Positions 24,597 to 39,200 of a DNA stretch of 64,000 bases are shown piece by piece (the stretch's first letter is position 1; the number at the start of each line of letters is the position of its first letter). Where the stretch lies: positions 1,736,001-1,800,000 of the forward strand of contig NC_063156.1 in the NCBI RefSeq assembly GCF_020921035.1. The letters run 5' to 3'. This stretch comes from Rhodamnia argentea. Its lineage: Eukaryota; Streptophyta; Magnoliopsida; Myrtales; Myrtaceae. The notes under the pieces were generated by a model, which had not been told where the DNA came from, did not search any database, and saw nothing but the letters and a program-made list of their open reading frames with translations. The position numbers and the translations under genes were made by a program.

Positions 24597-27108
24597 TCAA
24601 GATGATCCATTGAGGAAATGAGCCAATGCTTTTTCAGTGTCATTATCATACGTGACCAAGGCTTCCGCGACACTGCTAGACGAAAACCCCATTTCCCGCA
24701 AAAGAGCGTACCCAGTTACAAATTCCCGAACCTGGATAACAGAATATGAAGCGATTTATAAGAGTCAAATTAGATGCCGGATGCGCCTGTCACATGCCTG
24801 TAAGAGGGTGGATATCGATGCTGTGGCCGGCTAAATTACGTAATTGCACCCATGTATAATTTGAAAGATGGACAAAAAGTACCTTAACAGGAGTGTCCCC
24901 GTAATTTGCAACTGCCAGAGAAACAGCTTCAGGACTAAGCCCAGAGGCAATGTATTTACTAACAACCGAATCGCCACCATGACCCTAGGTTAGAATATGA
25001 AAAAATAAATAAACAATAACCGATGTTAAGCGAAAAAAGCTAAGTTTCTCAACACATCTGTCTAAGAGGTTGAACTCATTACAACATGACATCACTAGAA
25101 CAAAAACATCAGATATCCAATATAGGGAATAAAACTGACTACCAAATAGACTGATTTTTTTTTTAAAATATTCCTACATGATCATAGAAGACTATTGCTT
25201 TTTCTTCAACTATTTAGCTTCCCTGACAAGAAAACTTAACTGTCCATGAACTTAGGTAATGAGAAAGACCAGCTTTTTTCAGGCCTAACCTCAAACACAC
25301 CTCCATCTTGACTACTTATGGCAGAAACATAGAACAGTTGAGGGAAACATCCATAATATAACAACATCATACAGCTAAACAGCAGAAAAGGAGTGCATAC
25401 TGATTGAGTTGGCTCGGTGGTTCGTGATGGAAGATTTTCCATGGCAAGCCTGCTCCAGTTCTGGCTATCTTTCTCTGCCTCAGCTAAAATTTTTCTCTCA
25501 AAGTCAAAGTCAAACTGGATGTTGCTTCGACTTATCTCTCCTACTTGTGGAGAAAGATGGGGTTATAAGGAGAATCAGACTCAGACACACTCTGACACGT
25601 AAGAATGAGACAACTAAATGTCTAAAACCAATATATATAGTGTGTGTGTTACAGAACGAACCAAACTAGAATAACAACTAGCACAGAAGCAGGACAGACT
25701 GCAGAAGAATATGAAGAGATAGCAGGTCCAAATTCCACATTCTTAAATATTCAGCGGAGCAAATCCATTTTTGAGGTCGGATTACTATGCAAATAAGGAC
25801 GGAGCCAAGAACTTAGTCAGAAGCGAAAAGGCTAGAACAACCTTTGCATACAACCTGTTCTTCGAGAGACACTAAGCTCTAGCAAAATGTCTTGCACAAC
25901 AGACTAGAACTGTACTCACGCTGTCGCACTCTTTATAGATGAGAGTAAACTCCATGGTTATATGAAAAACATGAGCAAGACTTTGCATTTCTTGGTGTGA
26001 CAAGATGTGTGGGAGACGTTTACTTCAAAGGAGAAATCGATGCCCAAAAAGATAGGAGCAGAGATTATCCCCATACTAAGGACTTTAAATACGCACCCGT
26101 CAGTCGTTTCATTAGAATCTAAAAGTAACAAACAATTCCACAGGCAATCTACGAGCATAGTATTAATCAGTTGAAACTCTTCCCAGTTTATAAACGACAA
26201 TGTCTTCAGTACCAATTTCAACAGGTGAAAGCACATTCGCCAGTGTAGAGGGGAATAGTAGAGAAGGCAGAAGAGGCGACATTATCTACTTCTCACTTTA
26301 CAACAAGCCCATAACTTCCATCATTGAGAGCATAACTTCATTTGCATGCATTGGCAAGTAGACCTTCAGATGGCAACTTTTGGCACCACATCATTGAGAG
26401 CATAACTTCCAGGTTCGTTTCGATGGTCGCACATTCACAAGGAATGAAACAACCAAACCAAGTCCTATCATGCAGCTTTCTCGTAATGTTGTACGCAAAG
26501 CTTATCCACGGGAAATTTTGGACAGCAACAGTAAATGTAAATCAACCTGGCACGATCAACAGTAAGTACCCCGTGGATCTCTAACCTCGACCAGGGCACA
26601 TCAGAACAACATCAACCATACCATGTAGCAAAAATATTGATGGAACTCACCGGAGGAGGTATCCTGTACTCTGGTTTTACAGCAACCCTGACGCCCAATC
26701 CTGCCGCTAAAGCGCCAAAACAAGCAGAGAGAGGTTCAGTCAGGATTCGCACGGAAAAGAGCTACTAGACATTAGAAAAAACTAAACAGAAGCGAACGAT
26801 TCATTTCCATCCAACGACAACGAAAAGGAAAAAATCTAAGCTAATCCATCAAATCCAACCAAATCGTCGATAGAAACATTAACCGATTCGGCAGCTTCTT
26901 TAACACAGAGAGAGGCGCGCGCGAGCTCACAGGAGGAGGTAGGAGGAGGATGAGCGGTGTGGTGATAGGGGGAGGGACGGGCAGCGGAGGCGTGTGGCTG
27001 GGCCGCCACCTTGGGGTACACGGAGTGTCCGTACATCGGCGACTGAGACGTTGAAGAGGCGATCCTGTACAATTGATACTGCGCACCGTTCCGGAAATCG
27101 CTGTCCAT
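24597..27108 (-). CDS. UBA-domain (ubiquitin-associated) plant protein
   Basis: Five exons: 27108-26931, 26706-26651, 25559-25401, 24984-24883 and 24731-24597, giving 209 residues. The N-terminal third is rich in proline, serine and histidine (MYGHSVYPKV, PSPYHHTAHPPP). It is followed by GLGVRVAVKPEYRIPPP, the conserved QFDFDFERKILAEAEKD, and two three-helix UBA-like stretches: SVVSKYIASGLSPEAVSLAV and LLREMGFSSSSVAEAL...ALAHFLNGSS. Such proteins may bind ubiquitin chains; the precise role is unknown. It resembles Arabidopsis At5g53330 as remembered. Exon 3 is a problem: the conserved HLSPQVGE begins right after an in-frame TAA and has no AG before it. The nearest in-frame AG acceptor starts at 25535 and would drop those eight residues (201-residue product). 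The start is the only ATG leading into the conserved N-terminus. Confidence 0.85.
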
Positions 27109-27110
27109 CT

Positions 27111-27136
27111 GAAGAAGAAGAAGAAGAAGAAGAAGA
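27111..27136. repeat. GAA/CTT microsatellite in UBA gene leader
   Basis: About eight to nine GAA units lie directly upstream of the UBA gene ATG (read CTT on the coding strand), so they are in its 5' UTR. Confidence 0.85.
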
Positions 27137-27324
27137 GGAGGAGAAGAGAATCGGTCCGACAGGGCCGTTGGGAAGGAGACGCCGAACTGAAAATTGGGTG
27201 ATGGCGGCACGCAAAGAAACAAAATAAAAACTCAAAAGAAAAAAGGAATAAAAAGCGAACAATAAAAATCGGAAATTAAACAAAATGGGAAAACAATTTG
27301 GGCTGACGGGAAGCCACTCTGAAA

Positions 27325-27396
27325 TATCAGAGCCAGGTTTCGATCCTGGGACCTGTGGGTTATGGGCCCACCACGCTTCCGCTGCGCCACTCTGAT
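27325..27396 (-). tRNA. Initiator tRNA-Met (CAT)
   Basis: The minus strand reads ATCAGAGTGGCGCAGCGG at the 5' end, with the anticodon loop CCCATAACC (anticodon CAT at 27362-27364), the T-arm GGATCGAAACC and the 3' end GGCTCTGATA. This is 72 nt with no intron. The acceptor stem ATCAGAG pairs with CTCTGAT. The A box-like GTGGCGCAGCGG and the B box GGATCGAAACC are both intact. It matches the plant cytosolic initiator species rather than the elongator. It lies 217 bases upstream of the UBA gene ATG on the same strand. Confidence 0.96.
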
Positions 27397-30300
27397 TTGT
27401 TGTTACTTTTTACACACTGAATATATATATCAATGACTGAGGATATCGGGCGAAAGAAATGGAAATTGAGATAACCAGGTTTAACACAAAAGGGACATGT
27501 CAGATCATGCGATGAATTGGGTATACGTTGTAGGGTGACATTTTGTGGTGCGTACATCTATATTCCTATTTATTTCGAGTACCATACGAAATTATTGAAA
27601 AATATAATAGAATGGCGTCATGAAATAATTTACAATGCCGACGATCTACTAAAGAAGAAACGAGAAGAAAAAGGGGCTTTATGGATCTAGGAAGTGGGGC
27701 TTCGTGTTGTCATTTCGTTTTCGTTCGGATGAAAGATAACACCAAATCGCAAAGAGAGAGTTCAAAGTTTGAGCCCACCAACACATTCGGTTTAACCCTA
27801 CCTTCACTCAAAAACTTAAACTAATGAATTGTTGGTTAACCGAGATATTAACAACAGCTTAACTTCACGTCAATTTCTCGATGTGAGGCTTTTTCTAACA
27901 CGACTCGCACGTGCAAGTCGACGGATTCGGCGTCGAGCGATTACATGAATGGCGGGGTGTTGACGACAGAGAAGTTTGTCGATAATTGTGAGTATCGATG
28001 ACCAAGTGTTGGTACCGACATACGATGATGACTAGTTAGCGGTCAATAGTAAATTTAGCTAAGTCTTCGAGGCAGGACATTGAAAGCAATAAAGGAGCCG
28101 ATTGAGGATGTATCAATCGGCTTGTAGAGGAGATTGAGTGCAATCACTAAGAGTATCGTGGAGCTTGAAATTTACGCTAGCGACAATTGAAGAGTTGTCA
28201 CTGCTCGTAGATAAGAAAATATGCAGTCATGGACGGGACAATGGAGCCGAAAATCATTGCCATGCAGTTGTAACTTTTTATTTCGAAATTAACTGGTAAG
28301 GAGTGGTTACAATTTGTGTAGGCTATATGAGCCATGTTGAGTTATTGTGAAAAAAAAAACTCAAATCAGCGGTTACAAAACAACATATCTTTTTGGATTA
28401 TTAATTTAACATTCCAGCTCTTGCACTTCCCGTTTCTTAGAACAACTATTTCTAGTCTTTCTTTTATCGGTCACGCGTGACACTTCCGGTCCGAATTGTC
28501 ACGGACCTCGACTCAAATAAAAATCCGAAGATCGAACCTTTAATGAAAAGTATTCTTTCGTGTGAAGTCATTTTCGGTGAAACAGACATAGTTGTGTACG
28601 AATTTACTCAAAGAAACTTCTTAAAAATAAACCATGCACGTGCTGCAAGAAATGTCATGAGTCAAATCGATTGGGCAGATGAAGCATGATACAGTTCTGA
28701 TTATATTATGTTGTTAACCAAAGTCAAAGTGCGATGGCTCGTTCAATAATGACAAGCTTAAACCGCTCCTTTGACCTTCCACACGTCCACGTACGTTCGC
28801 CGGTGCATAAAGAATATCGCGTGGCTGCAATCAACCGTGAGCGCTTGTGCTCGCGGCTTCAAAATATTTTCAAGCTTATTTTTCGAAAGATTTTAAAAAT
28901 CATATGTCGTTTTGTATTATTCTCTTATTGAACCATTACATTAGCTCTCTCTCAAAAAAAAAAAAAAAAAAAGCCTAGGCTGCGCATGACAACACTTCTA
29001 GAACGAAACTGCGTTCGGTAACGTAATTCCCGAAGAAAAAAACTGTTTGGTTACGCAATTTTATTTTTTTACTCATGAAGTATTCTTTTAGCCCATAAAT
29101 TATTTTAGAGCTACTCGAAAAATTTAAAAAAAAAAATACTTCTCTTCAAAAGTTAAAATCAGAAAGAGATAATCAGCGCCTAGTTTCTCGACGTTCTAGA
29201 ACTAGAAATTTTATCATGTTATCAAATATATTTCTCTAATTAAAAATCTGTTTTCCGAGCAGAAGTAGAAAAAGTTAATCGAAGAATCCTTCTAAATTAC
29301 GACATAAGCAATCGAGAATAAGAATGACAAAGTCATAGAAGGATTGAAAAAAAAAAAAAAAAACATTTCCCGTCTCTTCAATTCTTTCGGTAATTAAATT
29401 ATTATGCTCCCCAGTTCAGCCAGGAATTTCAACCCTCCTTTCGGTGGGCTGTCGAATCTGAACGTCAACTCTCAGAACTTTTTCTTTAATTTTTTTCTCC
29501 ATTATTGCCACCGGAATCGATTCATTTAAAAAAAAAAAAAAACAAGCCCGTACAGAAAGTAGTTAATTACCAAGAGATTGGCACGTGTTGGAGTTTGATT
29601 AGTGTGCACTTAATAGAGGTTAATTAACACTCAACACAAACACAACCTCTTAGGTGAAAGAGACAATTGGAGTTCGGCATATGTTTGCTACTAAGCTGAG
29701 ACAATTATACGCCACATCGACATAGTTCCGGCTTAAAAAAATCATAGTCAACTAAAAGGGCTTGCTAGAGTTTATTCGATAACTCGTTAAGATGATATTA
29801 AGACCGATAATCTTGTTTATTGTGCTAGACGCCATTTGATTCTTGGTCCGACTTCCCACTTCCAATCGAGGATTGTGGAGGTTTTGACCAGGACCGAGGA
29901 AAATGGTGCATACGCTAATCCCATTTTGTTATTATGAACACTGAGCATGTGGATTTAGACTTGATTGGAAGGAAAGAAACTACAGTCTTCGTTGGTCGGA
30001 ATATTCAAATCAGTAATCATGTCAGCTCCCTCTATGCAATTTCATAAAATAATGACCTAATTCTTAGTGCGAAGAATCATGTCACTTGCCAAGTTAATTC
30101 GAATTGAATCGGTACAAATGCAAAATGTTAACGATCGAATTGTTAAAAAAAAAAAAAATATATGACCAAATTGGAGCAATTGCAATAAATTTATGACTTT
30201 TTTCGACAACTATCTCCTTTATCCTTGCCTCGCCCACCGTGTCTTCTAGTTCTTTCGAGATATCATATGGGTATTGACTATCCAAACTTTCATCTAACTT

Positions 30301-30820
30301 ATTCTGTTTATTCAACATAAGTCATTTCGTTCAATTATATCGGATAAGATTCCGTGCACACAGCAGGTAGTGGTCCGTCTCTTCTACTGCGCGCATATTG
30401 TAATGGTGGAGTCGTGTAGGGAAGTTGTTGCTTCATTTTCCCCTCCGAAACAATCGCGACAAAATTATTGATAAAACCATGGCTGGTCTGGTGCGGCCAT
30501 GCTCTATACTTTTTTTGAACAATTATTGCGAGCCCTAACCGCCCATTTGACCGCATTACATATTATATTGCACAGATAAAGTCGTACGCAAATTCTGGGG
30601 GAATCAATCGAGTGACACAAACCCTAAATGATTCCTCTCGCAACCTACGTTATTTTTAGTTCCTAGTTGTTCCCATTTTCAACGATCTGTTGCAGACTCG
30701 AAGTCGCCGCCATCAAGTGCCCAGATACCCTTGGCCACACAAGGGATTGTCTGCATCAGGAGTGTTGTGATCCAGCGTGATGGGTAGCTTAGGGTGGATT
30801 TATATCATGTTCTTTCATTA
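27397..30820. other. Gene-poor AT-rich region
   Basis: No believable coding region, RNA gene or complete transposon was found. There are poly-A runs near 28960, 29350 and 29525, and several short open frames without domains (for example 28477-28689 and 30094-30318). It separates the tRNA/UBA pair from the receptor kinase gene. Confidence 0.6.
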
Positions 30821-31202
30821 TGATAACGAGGCAAATGATTCTTGAAATTTGGCTTAGTATGTAATGTGATCTCTCAGTTTTAATATTGTTCAATGCGGTC
30901 TTTGAACTTTAACTCAACATATAATGATATTTCTAAACTTTTAATTTGTTCACTGTGATCCATCTACTTTCGATACACATTCAATTTAATTTCTGGATTA
31001 ATGACAATATTAATAGCTTTCATACAGTACATGTACTAAACTGAACATGTATCAAAAGTTCAGGGATTTCATTGAATGAAATAGAAGTTCAAAAATGACA
31101 TTGCATATTGAACTAAAATTTGAAGACCACGTTAAATAACTTTAAAAGTCAAGGGATCGCATCTTACGTTGGGCCAAATTTCAAGATCATTTCTTATCAT
31201 TT
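30821..31202. mobile_element. MITE-like inverted-repeat element (about 380 bp)
   Basis: The left arm begins TGATAACGAGGCAAATGATT and continues CTTGAAATTTGGC. The right end, reverse-complemented, reads AAATGATAAGAAATGATCTTG and AAATTTGGC. The arms pair over most of the element with mismatches. It has no coding capacity. A target-site duplication is not clear. Confidence 0.75.
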
Positions 31203-32611
31203 CTCCTTTCTTTATTCTAGGGTTTCATGCATAAAGTGGCGCGAATGCAGAGACGAGGTTGGGTTAGGTTTAACCTGACACATGCAATAGACCTCTCATA
31301 GGGAGTGGGACTAAATTTGTGCATAAGAGTTGTCAGCTTCTTCTATTTTATATAATGGCGGCCTCCCTTCTTCTCCGTTGTCTCTCTTTTGTCTCCACAT
31401 GCAGTCCCCTGGTCGTGCGCTCCCAAAAAACTCATTATGAAGCTCGTCCATGTTCTTGCTCTTGTCTAGATCGTGAAAGGAAAGAGAAAAAAGAAGAGGA
31501 AGAGGAGAAGTTTGCATGTGATGCTGCTACTCCGAGCAACAAACAGCTCATCGTTTGCCATCATGCCCACCATCATTGCTGAACCGACCTTCTGGTAATT
31601 TCTCTCTCTCTTTAGAGAGAAAGAATGTGACTTCTTCGTCATTTGAAGAATTGTTTGGTAACGTTTACAGATGAAGATTGGAGTGACGAGACCCATCTTT
31701 TTGCTGTGGAAGACGCGTGGAGGTGCTTCAATCTTCCCAGAAGCCTGGAGGACTAGAAGTAAGTTCCTTTCTATCTGGTGGTGTCAGAGAAAAAAGACGC
31801 ATAGAAAATGATAAATCTTTTTTCCTCTGCTCCAGGAAAGTTTTCTTCATCTTTTGGAGAATGTGCAGAATGAGTTCTCTTTGCTGTGATGTGTTCGTGC
31901 TCTTGAGCATCACGAACTTGTGCTTTCTTTTTTCTTCTCTTTCGTTAATTAAACTCTGCTTTTTCAAGTTTTACCCTCTGTAAGTTTCAAGTTATCTTTT
32001 CAGTTCCACCGTTTTGAGCACTGTGAAATTCCCAGAAAGATTATAGGACTGTTTGATGAAGGAAAGTCAAGAATGGGGTGCTCTGAAGTTAGATTCTAGC
32101 TTCTAGATTGTTGATTTCTTAGTACAAAATTGGCGACTTTAGTTGAACTAACCTCAACCTGTAATCATCCTGCTTCAGGAACAAAAGTCCATCATGCCTA
32201 ACCTGCTTAGCTTGACCAGGCAGGAAAAATGAAGGTCTAAGGTCAAGGATTGCAGCATAACTCCACAATCAAGACAAAAAAACGTATTCAATTCTAGCAG
32301 ATGATTAAAAAAAAAAAATGGGATTCGTTCGGCTTCGCGTGACAAATCAGAACGACTCAGATCTTGAAAGTATGATGGCTTTTTGAACTGGGGGAGTACA
32401 TGGAAGTAGCGTGTAGTTGGAGACAAAGTCAGACTTTTCACATCAATGAGATGAAAATATGAGATTCTACGTCTCCATTTTTATAGCTTGTAGACCTTTC
32501 GTTTACCTTTTTTCTAGCGAATTCATGAAGATGACTTACAAACTTGCAGGAGCCGCTCCTTCTTCGAGTCTTAACTGTTCTCCAAGTACTGCTGCGAACT
32601 GACTGTTGAAA
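31203..32611. other. Upstream region of the receptor-like kinase gene
   Basis: No separate gene is recognised. A TATA-like TTTTATATAAT near 31346-31356, followed by CT-rich sequence and several GT/AG pairs, may be the promoter and a spliced 5' leader of the gene at 32612. This is unproven. Open frames at 31319-31582 and 31717-31983 have no domains. Confidence 0.4.
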
Positions 32612-34723
32612 ATGGAAGGGAAGTTCGTCGTTTTTCTGACAATTCTCTTGTTGGGATCGATTTGCTCGAATGTCTTGGCGAAACCCGAAGAGGACGAGCG
32701 TGCATTACTGGATTTCCTTGGCAATGTTTCCCTCTCGCGCCCTCTCAACTGGAACAAGGATTCTTCTGTTTGCCAGTCCTGGACTGGGGTCCTGTGTAAT
32801 AAGGACCAATCGAGGGTCATCGCCCTCCGGCTGCCTCGAGCGGGGATCAGCGGTCCGATCCCGCCGAGCACGCTGAGTCGCTTATCGGCACTTCAAATTC
32901 TGGGCCTCAGATGGAATAGTATGTCGGGTTCATTGCCGTCTGATTTTTCCAAGCTCAAGAATTTGACTGGCCTTCATCTCCAGAGCAACAGCTTCTCAGG
33001 TCCATTGCCTTCGGATTGGTCCGTTTGGCCGAACCTCACCGTTGTTAATTTGTCTAACAACGAATTCAATGGGAGCATACCCTCTTCAATTTCCAATTCG
33101 ACCTACCTCACTACTTTGGATCTGGCGAATAACTCGCTTTCTGGAGAAATTCCCGATTTATATCTCCCCAATCTGCAGATGCTGGATTTGTCCAACAATG
33201 ACCTTGCAGGACGTGTGCCTCGGTCGCTTCAAAGGTTCCCTAGTCAGGCATTTGTAGGAAACAATGTTTCCTTCGAGGATGATGCATCACCTCCGGCTCT
33301 TCGAACTAAACATCCTGGCGTCGGCCCACCCAAAAACGCCAGCAAACTCAGCGAACCGGCACTTATAGGAATTGTCATCGGTGGTTGCCTACTCGGAGTC
33401 GTGGCAATCGCTCTTTTCACGATCATGTTCTGCTCGAGGGGAGGAATCAAAAGGAGAGGATTGCTGAAGTCGCAGAAGCGGCAAGAAGTGTCTCAAAAGA
33501 AGAGAGGGGTCGCTGAGAGCGAAGAAAAGGACAACAAGATTGTGTTCTTCGAGGGCTGTAACTACACATTCGATCTCGAGGACTTGTTGAGAGCTTCTGC
33601 CGAGGTGCTTGGGAAGGGGACGTTCGGGGCGAGCTATAAGGCGGCCCTGGAGGATGCGACCACGATGGTGGTTAAGAGGCTGAAGGAGGTGAGTGCGGGC
33701 AGGAAAGAGTTCGAGCAGCAGATGGAAATGGTCGGGCGAATCAGACATGAGAACGTCGCTCAACTCAGGGCATACTACTGCTCGAAGGACGAGAAGCTGC
33801 TCGTGTACGATTTCTACGGCGAAGGGAGCGTGTCGTCTCTGTTACATGGTAAGCTTGACGGCTGATTTGCTATGGTGTTTTTCCTGGATCAGATATTACT
33901 ATCTGGGTGCATGATCATCACCATGAATTCACTTAGCTTCACGTCAATGTTCCCGAAAGAAGTTTTCAATTCTGATCAGCTACAACATTGTCGTTTTTCC
34001 TTGAAGATGTAAGTGATTCGACGTGTTTCTTTACAATTTGCAGGCGACCGATGCGAACGTCGGGGTGCTCTGGACTGGGAAACTCGCCTAAAGATCGCGA
34101 TCGGAACTGCGAGAGGCATCGCTCACATCCACACGCAAAACGGTGGCAAACTTGCCCACGGAAACATGAAGTCCTCGAACATATTCCTGAATCCTGAGGG
34201 ATTCGGTTGCGTGTCGGATGTTGCGTTGGCTCCGGTGATGGACCAAATCCCCCTGCCCCTGCTGCGCATCTCCGGCTACCGGGCCCCGGAGATGACGGAC
34301 AGCAGGAAGCCGTCGCAAGCGTCGGACGTCTACGGCTTCGGGGTCCTGCTGCTGGAGCTCCTCACGGGGAAGTCCCCGATGCACGCCACGAGCAGCGGCG
34401 ACGAGGTGATTCACTTGGTCAGGTGGGTGAACTCCGTGGTCAGGGAGGAGTGGACGGCGGAGGTGTTCGACATGGAGCTCCTGCGGTACCCCAGCATCGA
34501 GGAAGAGATGGTGGAGATGCTGCAAATAGGGATGGCTTGCGTGGCGAGGATGCCCGAGCAGAGGCCGAAGATGCCCGACGTGCTGAGGAAGGTGGAGGAG
34601 ATCCGCCGGGAGCACACCGCGACTGAGCCGTCCCCGGAAATCAAGTCCCCCGGTTCGACTTCCGCCCCGTCCCCCACCCGTGAGGGTGCCGAAACGGCGT
34701 CGCCCTCCGCACGACAGTCTTAG
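32612..34723 (+). CDS. LRR receptor-like kinase, predicted inactive (At5g53320/At4g23740 type)
   Basis: Two exons, 32612-33848 and 34044-34723, GT-AG and in phase, give 638 residues. Residues 1-23 are a signal peptide. The N-terminal LRR cap (ERALLDFLGN, W-x-G-V-x-C) is followed by about five LRRs to residue 215, a linker, a transmembrane helix at 250-274 and a basic stop-transfer. The kinase-like domain covers about 320-606. The glycine loop (GKGTFG) and the ATP lysine (K355 in MVVKRLK) are kept. The catalytic loop reads HGN (451-453) instead of HRD, and the DFG site reads DVA (471-473), so phosphotransfer is probably lost. The last 30 residues are Ser/Pro-rich. It should act at the plasma membrane as a co-receptor or scaffold. 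The start is the ATG before the signal peptide. Confidence 0.93.
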
Positions 34724-35850
34724 AACGTGTCCCGCGAAGTTTACCGTTCTCGTGTCGTCCAGTCCAGGATAGTGGTTTGTTTTTTGGTCAATTCATCTCG
34801 AATGGAAGGCTTTTCATCGATTAATTTCCAGCAAGGGGAAAATCGAAAAATTGGAAAATCGGGTTGACATGGTGGATCCCCATTCGGACCCGTCAACGCC
34901 AATTTCGAGAATCGGAAATCATGTTGACGCGGTGTCGCCACATTTGAAGCATTCAACGCCAATTCGAGAACCGTTTCGAGCTTTGTTGACCCGACCCCCC
35001 CCTCAATCGAAATTTCAATTCGATTCCAAATTCTCAAAACCCGCGTGCGTAAAACGCAGACGCCGACCCCCAGAAACGCGCCGAAACGCAGCCCTGCTGG
35101 TCCCCCCCCCCCCAACCCACCCACAGAAAAGTAATTTTTTTTTTTTTTGGGGTTTAAAAAAAGAAGTTCGCTTTGACCTTTATTTTCCTGTTCCTATCAT
35201 TTTTACTTTCCGAGCGCATCTTGGCGGACCATTCATCTTTGATTATTCTTTATTTTGTCCTGCTCCCTTCGAATTCAACCGAAATTAATTTGACCGGCAT
35301 GATTAGCAAAAATGATCGGAACGATCAGATTCACTCATTGTCCATATATTAAAAGATGAAGTCAATATTTCGGCAGATGGTCGGGCCACTGGGCAAGGGC
35401 CTGCGAGCCATCGCCGGCGAGGGCCTGCGGCACCCGCCCAAATCTGAGCGCGGGTCCCGAGCCATCGCCGGCCACTGGGCGGGAATAATTGATAGTGGAG
35501 TAATTGTTTTCCTTTTGGGCAGAAAAATAAACAGAAATATATCGGAAGCAAATCCGGGCTACTTTCGGCGAAAACAGAACCAAACCACCCGTCACACGGA
35601 ACCCGCCCGGGACCCACACGCTGGGGAAAAGAAAATAAAAATAAAAAAAATTGTAGCCAATGAGACGGTGGGATTTTGAATCCGAAGACCGGACAATTTC
35701 CAAGTCGGAGAAAAATAAATAAATAAAAGAAAAATAAAATAAAATAAAAGGAGCGTACACGTTATTAAAGTCCTCACCCTCGTCTCTCCTTTCTCTCCGT
35801 CCCTCGCAGAATCTCCGCTTTGCTCTTCGTCTTCCCTTCTCGTCTTCGCC

Positions 35851-35852
<2 letters not shown>
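34724..35852. other. Intergenic between RLK and UBC10
   Basis: A 3' flank with poly-C and poly-T runs near 35105 and 35137, then a short GC-rich block at 35370-35480 with the word GCCATCGCCGGC repeated, then the UBC10 promoter. No gene domain is seen in either strand. Confidence 0.6.

Positions 35853-35889
<37 letters not shown>
35853..35889. repeat. CT microsatellite in UBC10 5' leader
   Basis: About eighteen uninterrupted CT units lie in the presumed first, non-coding exon of UBC10, just before the leader intron. Confidence 0.95.
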
Positions 35890-35892
<3 letters not shown>

Positions 35893-35901
35893 GATTCTCA
35901 G

Positions 35902-36066
35902 GTATGTTTTTCCGTTCATGGCTCGTACGTTCGGGTTTGTTTTGGCTCCGATTACGGTTTCGTTTCCTGTTCCTTCCGTTTTTTTTTTTTTGGCCGGAAA
36001 TTGTTCGGCGTATGTGAGTTTTTGGCCCGGTTGATGGATTCGCGTCTCGTGTGGGTGAAAAATCAG
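35902..36066 (+). other. Probable 5' UTR intron of UBC10
   Basis: GATTCTCAG|GTATGTTT at the left and AAAATCAG|GTGATTTCCG at the right are good donor and acceptor sites. The intron ends ten bases before the UBC10 ATG. It is T-rich throughout. Leader introns are common in plant E2 genes and raise expression. Confidence 0.65.
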
Positions 36067-36076
36067 GTGATTTCCG

Positions 36077-38569
<2,493 letters not shown>

Positions 38570-38859
38570 AAGAAAAGCAATTATTATTCGCGAGGGCAAA
38601 GGCCCCCGCTTTCTCTTCATTCTCGTCTATGGATGTAACATTCGGATGATGTTTAAATTGGAACTTAAGAACAAATTCATAGCATTTTCTCAGTTAAAAG
38701 AAGAAACTCATATCTCAATGTTATATTGTTCGGGCAAATGGTGTTCCGTGGACCATCAAATATGTTGAAAGCCTTCATGACTCCTATCGTAAGTTAATCA
38801 CGTTGCATTGCATTTCATTGTCATAGTTGTGTGTTATCCGTAGTTCTAGGTTGTTATCG

Positions 38860-38998
38860 GAGGAAAATTATAAAAAAAAAAGTCTTAAATCTATTGCATT
38901 GATGTCAATTCAGTTTTAAATGTTTTAATTGTACAAATTTAATTTTAAATTTTTTGCATTTGTGTCAATTGAGTTCATTCGATCAAAGAAATTTAGGG
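38860..38998. mobile_element. Half of a TIR element (one arm only)
   Basis: The words GTCTTAAATCTATTGCATTG and GTCAATTCAG, then ATTGAGTTCATTCGATC, match the left arms of the elements at 45900, 50493 and 60386. No matching right arm follows, so this is a decayed or truncated copy. Confidence 0.6.
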
Positions 38999-39096
38999 CA
39001 CTGCTGTTATAGGTAAGTACTAAATGGAAATGGCGTCGGGGTAAGATGCTGCAAGATGCTGCATCATTTACATGTTATTCGAGTGGTTAAGCTACT

Positions 39097-39200
39097 GCTG
39101 TTTCATAGGCAACGCAAGAAACACAACGTTCTCTAGATAAATGAGAGTGCTGTTTCATAGGCAACGCAAGAAATACAACATTCTCTAGATATATGTATTC
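39097..39200. repeat. Two tandem copies of a 52-bp unit
   Basis: GCTGTTTCATAGGCAACGCA begins both copies, at 39097 and 39149, with only a few differences between them (for example AACACAACG versus AATACAACA). It lies in intergenic DNA after UBC10. Confidence 0.9.
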
